Assembly: GCA_028571685.1 (NCBI GenBank)
Contig: CM053143.1
Span: forward strand, 4,641,501-4,705,500
Source: Heterohyrax brucei
Lineage: Eukaryota > Chordata > Mammalia > Hyracoidea > Procaviidae
DNA: 64,000 nucleotides
Direction: 5' to 3'
The translations under genes and the position numbers were made by a program. This document shows, piece by piece, positions 10,533 through 22,819 of this stretch. Each line of letters starts with the position of its first letter. The first letter of the stretch is position 1. The notes beneath the pieces are model-generated. The model saw nothing but the letters and a program-made list of their open reading frames with translations, searched no databases and was not told where the DNA came from.

Positions 10533-11944
10533 AAATATAAATAACATTCTTAAAATATAACAAAACAGTGTCTAGTGCAATTTCTTGAGAAGTGTGTAGT
10601 TTAGTAGAAAAGATAAACCAATAATTCTGGAAACATAGTCAGTTATACTGCCAAATTCAAGTTTCCCAACTGACACAAAAATGGATCAATCAGTTCTCTA
10701 TGGTAAAATACATGGGCATTTGTATGGTATATGATTTGTTTATAACCTATATTGAGCCCAAACTCAATGACAGGATGTCTGTAGCTCTGTCATATGTCAG
10801 TGTTTATATTTCTAATATTGATTCTTTTACATATTGCTAAGTCTTATCTCAGTTCTAGAAAATATGTATACATTTCAAACATAATGAGGAGCTCAAAATA
10901 TTTAATAAATATGACTAGATAGTCTTTAACAAAATGAGCTTGAACAAATCATACACCTTTATGATACAGTTGAAAGTGCACTTTTCGTATTTCATTAATC
11001 TAATCCGTTTGAAAAATATCTCTACTTAACAAAGAGCAAAAACAAATAACAGATAAATGTGGAATCCAAGAACAAACGTGGATAAGAACATGAGTCAATG
11101 TCTGTTTCTTTTTAACTGCACTGATTATTGTCCTAAAAGGGTTGATTTCAAGGAGAAAAATGACATTCAAATTTGTGTATTTAGAGAAAATACAATTACA
11201 TGTGAAAATATTTACAATAAAGTATGAGGTGGCTACTTGACAAAGTATGGAAACAATTTAAAGCATGCTCTAATTTAATAAAATAAAAATTGACCAAGAT
11301 CAATACACGCATGTGGGAATGACAGATGGATGAAAAGATAGAAACAAAAAAAAGATAAAACATTGTAAAGGATAGAACAAAATAAAATGTGTAGTCCTTT
11401 AATTATTCTATTTTCCAATACCCTTTAATGAACATGTATTTATTCTGTAATCTGGAGAGAAATTATCCTTAAAAGTTAACATTATTGAGGATTGGGCAAT
11501 TTAAGATATCTCGCTTGAAAAAGTGTTAAAAACTTTTTAAATAAGAATATGAATAAGGCCACAGATAAGTAGAGAATTAAATTAGAGATATCATACTATA
11601 GCAGCAGATCAGCTGCTACTTCTTTACTGAAATTTGAGCCATAATTAAATAGCTTTTTTATTTGAATTTATCATTATTGCTCGAGGCAGTTTCTCTGAAA
11701 TGATAAATAATTTACCAAGACTAATGCACTAAGTTCTAAAGAAATGAAAACTCTACCTGCAACCTTGAAAATGCAGAATAAATAAAATACATTAAGATAT
11801 TAAATTATATACATTGAAATGCCAAAATTTCTTAAATCTTTTGAATTTTTATTTATGGAAAGAGCTTAATATAACTTAATTTTTAAACCGTATAAAATTA
11901 ACTAATTTTAGTACTGATAACTTCTTGCTTCTTCTTATTGAATC
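10533..11944. other. No recognised feature
   Basis: About 1.4 kb of AT-rich DNA; nothing recognised on either strand. Confidence 0.45.
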
Positions 11945-14900
11945 ACACAGTCTATCTTCTTTTAAATTACGATTAAGTGAAAGTTTGCAATCCAAGTCAA
12001 TTTACCATACAAAACTCCAAACACATGCCTCTGTGCAACTCTATCTGCTCTCCTCATCCTGTGACACTACATTCCTCCTTTCCACCATGTACTTTCAATA
12101 TCCATTCAACTAATGCTGTCCTTCCCTCTTCAGCCTCTCCTCTCTCCTCGGAAGAGGAACGAGTTGGACAGCCTCATATGTTCTTTAAGCCAACAAGTAC
12201 ACACTCCATCTGTATCACTTTATGCCCCATGTTGTTGTTGCTGTTGGGTGCTGTTGAGTCATTTCCGACTCGTAGCAACCCTATGAACAACAGAACAAAA
12301 CAGTACCCTGTCTTGTGCCATGTCCACAATTGTTCTTATGCTTAAGTCTATTGTTGTGGTCACTGTATCACTCCGTCTCGTCGAAGGTCTTCCTCTTTTT
12401 CACTACCAAGCACGATGTCCTTCTCCAGGGACTGATCTTTCCTGACAACGTGTCCAAAGTATGTAAGACGCAGTTTTGCCGTGTTCACTTCCAAGGAGCA
12501 CTCTGATTGGACTTCTTCCAGAACACATTGGTTCTTTGGGGGTTCCATTGTACATTCGTCATTCTTCTCCAACACCACAGTTCAAAGGCATCAATTCTTC
12601 TTCTGTCTTTTTTGTTCATAGTCCAGCTTTCACATGCATATAATGTGATTGAAAATACAATGGCTTAGGTCAGGTGGATTTTAGTCTTCAAGGTGACATC
12701 TTTACTTCTGAATACCTTGAAGAGGTCTTTTGCAGCAGATTTTCTCAGTGCAATGTGTCTTTTGATTTCTTGACTGCTGCTTACAAGAGCATTGATTGTG
12801 GACCCAAGTAAAATGAAATCCTGGACAACCTCAATCCATTCTCCATTTATTACAATGTTGCTTACTGGTCCAGCTGTGAGAATTTATCTTATATCCCATA
12901 GTGGAGTGCAATCTCTGTTTTCAAGAGCTGGCTTCAGTACCAGTTTCAGCTCTGGGCAAGCAGTAATTTCAGGGGACGTTGTTCTCAGGGTACCCTCCAG
13001 GAAGCTAGACCAAGAAGTCTAATCTAATAGAGTTCTAGGTATGTACTCCCTTTTTCCTTGTGCTTCATCAGGAACTCTACATTGTGTTCCCTGTCAAGGC
13101 TGTCTTCTGTGCTGGTCAGGCACCATGTATTTCTGGTCTTACACTGATCTTCCAAATGTATAGAGCCTTTTGTCATCTGGACTCTTATTTTCCTCATGTC
13201 TTTGATGTTCTTGGTTTTCATCTGCTCTGGTTGGGTTAGGACCAACTGACGTTCCTTAGATGGCAGCTTGCTGGCTTTTAAGACTTCAGGTGCTACTGAC
13301 CAATATGGCACACAGAACAATTTCTTAGAAACAAAAACAAAAGAAGTATTATGCCAATTGACCATGATGTCCTGTGAAACCATGGTCCCCAGACCCCTGT
13401 CCCTGCTTCTCTGTCCTTTGAAATGCTGGGTGGTAATTAGAAACTCTTTTAGCTTGTGGTACATTCCAGCTATGCTGACCTCCTTTCTACTGCGTGCTGT
13501 CACTCCTTTCACCTCACCAAATTTCTGTCAACTATCTAGTCTATGAATAATCCTCTCCTTCTGTCCTTACCCTAGTAGCCATCAAAGATTGTTTTCTTCC
13601 ATGCATAAGCCTTTTCTTAAGTCCTAATAATAGTGGTCTCATACAGCATTTGACCTTTTGCAGCTGACTGATTTCACTTAGCATACATAATGTCTTCCAG
13701 ATTAGTCTAGGTTATGAGATGTTTCATAAAATTAATATTGTTCTTCATCATTGCATAGTGTTTCATTATGTAAGTATACCATTGCTGGGAACCTAGGCAT
13801 ATTCCATCTTTTTTGGCTCTGTGGACAGTGCTGCCATAAACATTCATGTGTGTGTATCTGTTGATGTGACAGCCCTTATTTCTCTAGCATATATTCCAAA
13901 CAATGGGACTGTAGGATCATATGGTATTGCTATTTCTAGCTTTTAAAGAAAATGTTAAATTGTTTCCAAAGAGGTTGTACCATTTTGCATTCCCACTAGG
14001 AGTATAAACAAGTTCCAATCTCTCCACAGCCTCTCCAACATTTGTTATTTTGTAGTTTTTGAATTAATGCTATCCTTGTTGGGGTGAGTTGGTATCTCAT
14101 TGTAGTTTTGATTTGCATTTCTGTAATGAATGATCATGAGCATTTCCTCAGGTGTCTTTTGCTGCCTGGATGTCTTCTTTGGGGAAGTGTTTGTCCTTGT
14201 CTTTTGCCCACTGTTTACCTGGGTTATTTATCTTTTTCTTGTTGATATTTTGCAGTACCTTGTAGATTATGGAGATATCAATCCTATTGGTTGCCAAATA
14301 TTTTTTCCCAATCTGTAAGCAGTTTTTATTGATAAAGTCTTTGGATGAGCATAAATGTTTGAGTTTTAGTAGTTCCCATTTATATATTTTCTCATCAGCT
14401 GTTTGCCATTTTTAGTAATATTTTGTAGTCTGCTTTTGCATTGTGTTAGAGCTTCCAGTGTTGTTCCTAATTTTTCTTCCATAATCTTCTCAGATTTGAT
14501 ATTTAGGTCTTTGACCCATTTTGAGTAATTTTTGGGGCAAGTTGTGAGATATGAGTGTTGTTTCAAGTTTTTGCAGAAGGATATCCAGTTTTGCCAGCAT
14601 TATTTGTTAATGACACTGTTTTGTCCACAGTTCATGGACTTTGGGCCTTTGCCAAATATCAGCTGTGCATAGGTGGATAGCATTATTTCTGTATTCTCTA
14701 TTCTGTGCCATTGCTCTATATATCTGTTTTTGGATCAGTACCCTGGTGGTTTGACTACAATGGGAGTGTAATAAATTCTAAGGTCAAACAGTGTGAGGCC
14801 TCCCAGTTTGTCCTATTTCTTCAGTAATGCTTTATTTATCCAGGGTTTCTTCTCTTTCTAAAAGAAGTTGGTGATTTGTTTCTCCAACTCATTAAAAAAA

Positions 14901-15105
14901 ATAAAAAAAAGGATATTCGCTGTATCTGGATTGTATTATGTGTATAGACTGCTTTGGATGGAAGAGACATTTTCACAATGTTAAGCTTTCCTATCCATGA
15001 TCAAAATTGTTTCCTCCCCTTATGTAAGTCTCTTTTGATTTCTTGCATCTTGTAATTTTCTTTGCATACACTATGGAGTCTATCTATGACAAAAGTAATT
15101 ACTCA
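11945..15105 (-). mobile_element. L1 (A), 3' half, interrupted by RTE
   Basis: Minus-strand L1 running from the 3' UTR (left) to mid-ORF2 (right). The 3' UTR is at 11950-13680, split by RTE at 12230-12890, then the ORF2 C-terminal region from about 13690 to 15105. A 66-codon minus frame at 14366-14566 carries the ORF2 segment SKWVKDLNIKSEKIMEEKLG. The 5' half is absent. Many indels mark it as an old, dead copy. Confidence 0.85.
12230..12890 (-). mobile_element. RTE LINE 3' part inserted in L1 (A)
   Basis: The left edge is the (GTTGTT)-type reversed tail followed by 'ttgagtcatttccgactcg', the reverse complement of the RTE 3' end. On the minus strand a frame at 12360-12578 reads CVLEEVQSECSLE, AKLRLTYFGHVVRKDQSLEKDIVLG, a C-terminal ORF stretch of RTE/BovB LINEs. 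The right edge lies near 'gtccagctgtgagaattt', still in coding sequence, so the copy is 5'-truncated. Unrelated L1 3' UTR sequence flanks it on both sides. Confidence 0.85.
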
Positions 15106-15136
15106 GATCCCCACACTAAAACAGGTAATTTAAATC

Positions 15137-15420
15137 TTTTTTTTTTTTCAGTCTGATTGAGTGAAAGTGTACAATCCAGTTTAATTTGAATGCCCAAGTA
15201 TCTGAAGCTCCTTCTGCTCTCCTTGTCTGGTGACAGGACACTCCTCCTTTCTGTCCTATACATGTCATAACCTCTTAACAATCTCAACAAGATCAACAAA
15301 ATTGACAAACCATTAGTTAAACTTACTAATGAGAAGTAGAAAAGGAAACAAAGGACCCAAACAAGAAATGACAGGGGAGTTGTAACAACAGAGCCAATGG
15401 AAATAAAAAATATCATAACA
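15137..15420 (-). mobile_element. Short L1 with inverted 5' segment (twin-priming type)
   Basis: A T run at 15137-15148 (reversed poly-A) leads into an L1 3' end in minus orientation (15150-15262). The sequence then switches strand: 15262-15420 reads on the plus strand as ORF2 ('gatcaacaaaattgacaaac', INKIDKPLVKLTNEK-like). A 3' end followed by an inverted upstream piece is the signature of twin priming during target-primed reverse transcription. Confidence 0.65.
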
Positions 15421-15780
15421 GGAGGGAGCATAATCAAGATGGCAGACTAAACACACATCTCACTAAATCCCTTGGGAAAACAAAACCTTAACTGATAATT
15501 AAATGGAGCCTTCTGGACACCTAGTAAGCCCTAGGACATGGCATAGGGCTGTTAATTTGGACTTCACACACTGAATGAAAAACTTCCTCTCTTTTGCTGA
15601 CCCTACTCTTGGTGAGTGCTGGCTTTTCAGAAACCAAAGGTAACTCACTACTTTAACTTTGTTTTCTCTGTCTTAGCTGGTGGGAGGAGCTGGAACTTGA
15701 TAAACAGCTAATCTGAGATACACTGCCAGTGGGATCGGCAGGTGAAATTGCAGTATTTTGAGAGCACTACTTTGGCCTCT

Positions 15781-16290
15781 GTGCATCTTGGAAACTTTGG
15801 TCTCTTTTTCTGCCTCTGAGATAGAGAAGATTGTATGGAGTCAGACTGTGAGATTCTGTGGGATGCCATCTTGTTCCACTGGGAGGCAGAGACACTCACA
15901 CTGAGGCCCAGGTGGATTTAGTTCCTAGGCTGGGAGGCACTGCCTGCCTGGAGGACAGCACTTTTCTGGCAGAAAAGCGGTATTTTGCACAGTGTTGCCT
16001 AAGGCTGAGGACTGCCAACAGAGGCTGTGGACTCTTCATCTTAGAACCTTTGGCCTCTCTTTCTATGTCAACCATAGAGTAGCCAATACTGTGACGGCCA
16101 GCGAGCTTGTGTGGGACACCGTTTTGTTACACTGGGGGGTGGAGATACCCATCCAGAGGCCTCAACCAGACCTAATTCCTGGGCTGGGAGGCAGTGCCTG
16201 TGCAGTAGAGAGTGCTTTTCCAACAGAAAAGCAGTATTCTACACAGTGTGGCCTACAGCTGAAGCCTGACAGCAGAGACCAGCAGGGCAG
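15781..16290 (+). promoter_or_regulatory. L1 (B) 5' UTR: two tandem monomers of about 250 bp
   Basis: Two diverged copies of one unit: monomer 1 at 15781-16033 and monomer 2 at 16034 to about 16290. Matching landmarks are 'tggaaactttggtctct' / 'tagaacctttggcctct', 'gttccactgggaggcagaga' / 'gttacactggggggtggaga', 'cctaggctgggaggcactgc' / 'cctgggctgggaggcagtgc' and 'agaaaagcggtattttgcac' / 'agaaaagcagtattctacac'. L1 5' UTRs act as internal RNA polymerase II promoters, and in mouse L1s tandem monomers set promoter strength. That this unit is a promoter monomer is inference. Confidence 0.75.
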
Positions 16291-16502
16291 TAGCTTTTCT
16301 GTATTTTCAGGTAGTTTATAGTGTTGGGGGATTGATATAGAGGTGCCTATTTTGCCAGCTGGGAACAGGGACCTATACACCTGAAAATCTGACTGACTTT
16401 GGAAGTTGTCAGATACCTTTTACCTTTCATTTTAAGATGGCCTAAAGAAACAACTGCACTCCGTCCTCACAGCATCTCTCCCAGCCTCTATGGACTCACA
16501 TG

Positions 16503-17488
16503 ATGTCTGAAAAGGAACAAACTCTGGGCAAAAGCCTAACCTAGAAATCACCCTTGCTTCAGAAGGCTCCAAAAAGAAATCAGCATAGAACTTCTCAGAT
16601 GAAGAAATCTTTCTGAAACTACTGGATGGCAAATACAAAAAGATCATGTATAGAGCCCTCATACACTTTATACAAAATGCAGCAGAGCAAATGAAAAATT
16701 AAGCAAGCTGTTCAATCTAATAGAACACCAGTACTCTGAAATTCAAGAGATCAAGAACAAAATCAAAGACATAGAAACTTCAATTCAAAGACAAGAAAAC
16801 AAAATCAAAGACATAGAAACTTCAATTCAAAGACAAGAAGAACAAATGGAAAAGAGACATTCTGACTTGGAAGACAGAGTTACTGACTCCAGCAACTATG
16901 AGGAGATATCAGAAAAAAGAAACAAGAAAAATGAAGAAGCATTAAGAAGAATGTGGGACTATATTAAGAGGAACAATCTCTGATTAATTGGAGATCCTGA
17001 ACAGGGCAAGACACCTGAGAACACAGAGAGTATTGCTGCTGAGCTGCTGACAGAAAACTTCCCAGAAATTATTAAAGAATAGAATATAGATATCCAGGAC
17101 ATGTATCGAATGCCACTCAATATAGATCTCAAAAGAAAGGCCCCAAGACATGTTACAATCAAGCTTAACAAAATGAAACATAAGCAGACACTCTTAAAGG
17201 CAGCAAGACTCAAAGCAAAGCTTACATTCAGAGGGAAACCCTGTAGGTTTTTGTCAGATTTTTCAGCAGAAACAATGCTGGCACAGAGGCAGTGGCATGA
17301 CATGTTCAAAGACTGAAGGAGAAGAACTTCCAACCAAGAATTATATATCCTGCAAAACTATCTTTCAAATATGAAAATGAAATTAAGACATTCACAGGTA
17401 AACAGAAACTCAGAGACTTTGTAAAAATCAAACCAAAGCTACAAGAAACACTGCAAGAATCTCTTGGCTTAGAAGAAAAAAATCACTA
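16503..17488 (+). pseudogene. L1 (B) ORF1, broken
   Basis: ORF1p is the trimeric RNA-binding chaperone of L1. The region opens near ATG 16503 (MSEKEQTLGKSL). It passes through a coiled-coil stretch (around 16680-16900, with KLSKLFNLIEHQYSEIQEIKNKIKDIE) and a C-terminal RNA-binding part (HVTIKLNKMKHKQTLLKAAR, LTFRGKP, ADFSAET-like). In-frame stops occur early (around 16541), near 16590 and at 16981; a frameshift lies near 16700. A 42-bp direct duplication (16756-16839) adds exactly 14 residues to the coiled coil. The start is approximate. Confidence 0.8.
16756..16839 (+). repeat. 42-bp perfect tandem duplication in L1 ORF1
   Basis: Copy 1 is 16756-16797 and copy 2 16798-16839, identical. Each encodes 14 residues starting NKIKDIETSIQ. 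Fourteen is two heptads, so the coiled-coil register is kept. Confidence 0.95.
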
Positions 17489-17909
17489 ATTTTACATTTT
17501 AGAAGCAAATACAGGACACATCACCCAGAATCCTCAGTTAGGGAAGGCTCGAAACTCAATCAAAGCTATAATAGTGAAAGAAATAATCCAGTGATCATAT
17601 CATGAAAACTTACCATCATGTTAAAAAGAGGGATGTACTACAGTTGTTATAGTCCTTGCAGATGGAGAGGAAGTTGATAAGAATGACAGTAATTAAAATT
17701 GGGTTTATAAATAATTTATTAAGGGGTAGCAAAGGGACAGCAATAAAGCACAATAAATATGCAACATATCAAATCAAGAAACACACTACAGAAGTCTCAA
17801 CAACCACAAAACCCACCCTGAAAAAGGTGAAAAATCAACTCAAAAAGAATGTCCAACAACAGATTAATAAGAACAACAAAGAAAACATCAACACAAAAAA
17901 GCATAACAC

Positions 17910-20900
17910 AAAAGTAGCACTGAACACACACCTGTCAATAATTACACTGAATGTGAATGGACTGAATGCTTCAGTAAAGAGACACTGAATGATATCTTAG
18001 ATCAAAAGACATGACCCATCCATATGTTGCCTACAAGAAACTCACCTTAGACTTAAAGAAATGAACAAATTGAAAATTAAAGGATGGAAGACAATATATC
18101 AAGCTAACAGTGAACAAAGAAGAGAAGATGTGGCAGTTCTAATCTCAGATCAAATACATTTCAATGCAAAATCCACCATTGTTGACAAAGATGGGCACTA
18201 TATACTACTGAAAGGTTCAATACACAGCCAGGGCTTAACAGTATTAAACAATTATGCACCTAATATACAGCACCTAAATATACTGAAGAAACACTCACTA
18301 CACTCCAAAATGAGATAGATCACTCCACAATAATAGTGGGAAACTTCAACACTCCACTCTCAATATTGGACAGACAGTCTAGGAAAAAGCTCAGTAAAGC
18401 CACAGAAGACCTTATTGCTGCAATTAACCAACTAGATTTCATCAACATATTCAGAACTTTCTATCCATGAGTGGACAACTACACCTTCTTCTCAGTGCAC
18501 ATGGTACATTCTCCAGAACAGCCCATGTGTAAGGACATAAAGCAATTCTCAACAAAATCTACAGCATTGAATTAATGCAAAGCATATTCTCAGACCACAA
18601 AGCCGTAAAAGTTGAAATCAATAATAGAAGAAAAACATAGATAGAAGGTGGAACTCATAGAAACTGAACAATATCTTGCTCAAAAACCCATTGGTTAAAG
18701 AAGAAATGAAGGATGAAATAAAGAAATTTATGGATTCCAATGAGAATGAAAACACTTCCTACCAGAATCTATGGGATACAGCCAAAGCAGTGCTCAGAGG
18801 TCAGTTTGCCTCCATAAATGCACACATCCGGAAGGAAGAAAGAAACCAAATCAAGGAACTAACCTGCAGCTTGAACAAGTAGAGAGAGAACAACAGAGGA
18901 ACTCCCCAAGCACCAGAAGAAAACAGATCATAAGGATTAGAGCAGAACTACATGAATTAGAGAATAGAATAATAATTGAAAAAGTTGAAAAGACCAAAAG
19001 CTGGATTTTCGAAAAGATCAACAAATGCATTCTATGAAGCCAGCATGACCCTGGTATCAAAACCAGGGAAAGACCCAATAAAAAAGGAGAACTACAGACT
19101 GATATCACTGATGAATCTAGATGCAAAAATCTTCAACAGAATCCTTGCCAATAGAATACGACAACATATCAAAAAACATAATCCATCACGACCAAGTTGG
19201 ATTCATACCTGGGATTCAAGGTTCAACATTAGAAAAACAATTAATGTGATCAACCACATAAATAACACAAAAGACAAGAATCACTTGATTTTGTCTATTG
19301 ATGCAGAAAAGGCATTTGATAAAGTCCAGCACACGTTCATTCTCAAAACTCTCAGCAAAATAAGAATAGACGGAAAATTCCTCAATGCAATAAGGCCATT
19401 TATATAAAGCCTACTGCCTACATCATCCTGAATTCAGAGAGACCAATTCCCCCCTGACAATGGGAGCTAGACAAGGATGCCCACTCTCATCTCTCCTATT
19501 CAAAATTTTACTGCAAGTTCTAGCTAGAGCAATTACACAAGACCAAGAAATAAAGGGATTTGGCGTTGGTAGAGAGGAAGTAAAAATCTCCCTACTTGCA
19601 GATGATGCGATTGTATACACAGGAATCCTAAAGAATCCACAAGTAAACTACTCAGAATAATAGAAGAGCTCAACAAAATCTCAGGATACAAGATAAACAT
19701 AAGTAAATTAGTAGGACCTTTATACCAACAGTGAGATTATTAAAGAGGAAATCACCAAATCAATACGATTTTCTATAGCCCCCAAGAAGATAAAATACTT
19801 ATGAATAAATCTAACTAGAGAAATAACAGCCCTTTACAAAGAGAACTACAAGTCCTTACTACAAGAAACTAAGAGAGACTTACATGAAGGAAAAACCTAC
19901 CCAGCTCATGGATAGGAAGACTTAACATTACGAAAATGTCTATTTTACCCAAAGCAATCTATGTATATAATGCAATCTCAATACAAATTCCTGGGAGTTT
20001 TTTTTTTATGAAATATAGAAACAAATCACCAATTTTGTTTGGAAAGGGAAGAAGCCCTGGATAAGTAAAGTACTACTGAAGAAGAAGAGCATGCTGGGAG
20101 GCCTCTCACTACCCGATTTTAAAATCTATTACACTGCCACAGTTGTCAAAACAGCCTGGTACTGGTACAAAAAGAGACAGATAGATCAATGGAACAGAAT
20201 TGAGACTCCAGAGATGGCACCATCTTCCTATGAACAGTTGATATTCGACAAAGACCCTAAGACATTAAACTGGAGTAAAAGCAATGTCTTCAACAATTGG
20301 TGCTGGCAAAACTAGATATCCATCTGCAATAAACTGAGACAAGAGACATGTCTCACACCTTATACAAAAACAGACTCAAACTGGATAAATGACCTAAATA
20401 TCAAATCTAAAATGATATAGCTCATCCAAGAAAAAATATGATCAACAATGGAAATTTTAATACACAACATAGATAGACTTCAAAATCTGACAAGCAAAGC
20501 ACAACCAACAGAAAAGAAATTAGATAAATGGGAACTACTAAGAATCAAACACTTTTGCTCATCCAAAGACTTTATCGAAAGAATGGGAAAAAATATTTGG
20601 CAACTCTATGTCAGACCGACACCTGAGCTCTATAATGTATAAGGTACTACAAAATATCAATAAGAAAAAGATAAATAATCCGATTAACTGATGGGCATGG
20701 AAATGGACAGCCACTTCTCTAAAGAGGAGATCCAGGCAGCCAAAAAACACACGCAGACATGCTCCCAATCATTAACTATTAAAGAATTTCAAATCAAAAC
20801 TATGATGAGATACCGCTTCACCCCAACAAGGTTGGCCATGATCCCCAAAACACAAAATAATAAATGCTGGAGAGGCTGTGGAGAAATTGGAACTCTCCTA

Positions 20901-21262
20901 CGCTGTTGGTGGGATTGCAAAATGGTACAGCCTCTTTGGAAGCAATCCGGTGCTTCCTTAAAAAGCTGGAAATGGGTATACCATTTGACCTAGTAATTCC
21001 ACCACTTGGGATATATTGTACGGAATCAAGGCCATTCACACCAGCTGATACATGCACACAAATGTTTACTGCAGCACAGTCCACAACAGTAAAAAGATGG
21101 CATCAACCCAGATGCCCATAAACAGAGGAATGGATAGGTAAACTACAGTATATATACTCAATGGAACACTATGCAATGAGAAAAAACAAGGATGATTTTA
21201 GGAAACATCTCATAACCTGATTTCAACTGGAAGATGTTATGTTGAATGAAAGTAATCTGTGA
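17910..21262 (+). pseudogene. L1 (B) ORF2, broken, internal deletion
   Basis: ORF2p supplies the AP-like endonuclease and reverse transcriptase. Visible in order: endonuclease start LNVNGLNASVKRH (about 17948), CLQETHLRLK with the catalytic Glu (about 18025), [29 protein letters not shown] of RT (about 19090), [12 protein letters not shown] (about 19295), [13 protein letters not shown] (about 19463), then LADD at 19595-19606 in place of the usual FADD (both Asp kept), and the C-terminal CWRGCGEIGTLLRCWWDCK (about 20865). The linker between endonuclease and RT (about 120 codons) is deleted at about 19027, where FEKINK runs straight into AFYEAS-type sequence. Several stops and shifts. The stop at 21260-21262 is 11 bp before the MaLR insertion. 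Confidence 0.85.
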
Positions 21263-21273
21263 CAAAAGGACAA

Positions 21274-21796
21274 TGTTTTAGTCAGCTTGGGCTGACCAAC
21301 AGAAATACCACAGAGTGGATGGCTGTAACAAAGGAAGGTTTATTCTCACATAGTCCAGCAGGCTGCAAGTCTATATTCAGGGTTTCCGCTCCAGGAGAAG
21401 TCTTTCCCCTTGTCGGCTCTGGAGGAAAGTCTGGTATTGCATCAGTCTTTGTCCAGGGAGCATCTTGGCACAGGAACCTCAGGTCTGAAAGACATGCTCT
21501 TCTCCTGGTGCAGCTTTCTTGATGGTGCGTGATTCCCAATTCTCTGCCTGCTTCTCTGTCCTTTTATCTCTCATAGGATGAAAGGATTAAGGGTCGGGCA
21601 AGCCGTACTCCAGGGAAACTCCCTTTACAGTGGAGTACGGAGGTGATCTTACAAAGGGATTTACAGTCTTACCCTAATCCTTTAACACACAGCATAGGAA
21701 AATCACAAAATTGAGGACAATCACAAGATACTGGGAATCGTGGCCCAGCCACATGGCTACACATATTTTTGGGGGGACACAATTTGACCCATGACA
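21274..21796 (-). repeat. MaLR LTR (3' LTR of the element)
   Basis: It starts TGTTTTAGTCAGC and ends CCATGACA on the plus strand. Read on the minus strand it opens 'tgtcatgggtcaaattgtgt'. It differs from its partner LTR by scattered substitutions, densest at the left end. Confidence 0.9.
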
Positions 21797-22819
21797 TCCC
21801 ACCCTTTGGCAACCCGGAAATCACATCACATAAACATGTAACACATTCATCTCACCACAGCAAAATCATGTCCATCCCATACGACAGAAGTCTTAAGTCA
21901 GTTCCAAGTCCAAAATACAAAAACTCATCTACATCTGTGAAACCTAGAAGGTAAGCTATCTGCTTCTAAAGGTACAGTGGCAGAACAGGTACAAGTTAGA
22001 CATTCCATTGTAAATAGGAGAAATTACAGGGAAAGAAGACATTAACAGGCAACAAGTGAATCAGCAGAACACATTACATTAGCCCTCAAAGCTTTGGAAA
22101 TACTCTTACATTTTCTCAGACATTCTACACAATGGCCCTGCCCTCCAGACTCTAGGTATTGGCCACACTCTGGATTCTGAGTAGAGACCTCCTGCCCCGT
22201 GCTACAACTCTGCCTTCAAGGCCCACTTGGACAGAAACTCTTCCCCATCCCCCAACTCAGTGACAATTCCACCCTTACGAACATAGGATGCTATGGTTCC
22301 ACCCTTTCAAACCTCTGAGGTCATGGCCATACCTTCTGAGACTGAGGCAGCTCAGCTTCTCACTCTGTTTGTCTCTTTGGCTTATGTTTCCTGTGGCCAC
22401 ATGGCTTGGACCTCAGGCCCAATTCTGCCCCACCAGGCAAGTGTTCCAAAGCTCTGTAGCTCCACTGATTTAACGGCCCAGAGACACCCCACTCTAACTA
22501 GAAAGCGTCCTGCCCAAAGGCACTCAGCTCTCTCACTCTGTGGGTCAGCAAGGCCAGCTCCACCGATCTAAGTGCCTAGAAGCACCCTGTTTCGTGAGGA
22601 AAACTCTGCACAGGCACTCAGCTCTCGCTTCCGGGATCGGCTTCAGTGCTACCCCTGGTTCTGTTGTCACCGCTGCTGCTACTGCGGGTCCTCTGTTGTT
22701 TCTCACCATCTGTGCCTTCTTTGTTCCTTCTGAATCTTCTATCCAGTCACAATTTCAAAATGGCCCTCAGATTTTAGGTATTTGCTAGAGCAGCACCCCA
22801 CTCTCACAGTACCAAATTC
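21797..22819 (-). other. MaLR internal region, no coding capacity seen
   Basis: The plus-strand sequence near 21990-22040 ('cattccattgtaaatagg', 'agaaattacagggaaag') resembles the reverse of MaLR/THE1-class internal sequence. The stretch 22130-22790 is C-rich on the plus strand. Open frames here (up to 92 codons, overlapping, on the strand opposite the element) are low-complexity and not credible genes. Confidence 0.7.

Noticed and set aside
13024-13512. 162-codon minus-strand open frame
   Set aside because: It falls in the L1 (A) 3' UTR, which is non-coding; composition and position explain it without a gene.
15858-16321. Two plus-strand frames (74 and 109 codons) with similar peptides
   Set aside because: The similarity comes from the tandem 5' UTR monomers; the frames differ because the unit is not a multiple of three, so this is repeated non-coding DNA.
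22288-22788. Overlapping plus-strand frames in the MaLR internal region as possible gag remnants
   Set aside because: They run opposite to the element's own strand, are rich in Leu/Ser/Pro from C-rich sequence, and show no retroviral motif.
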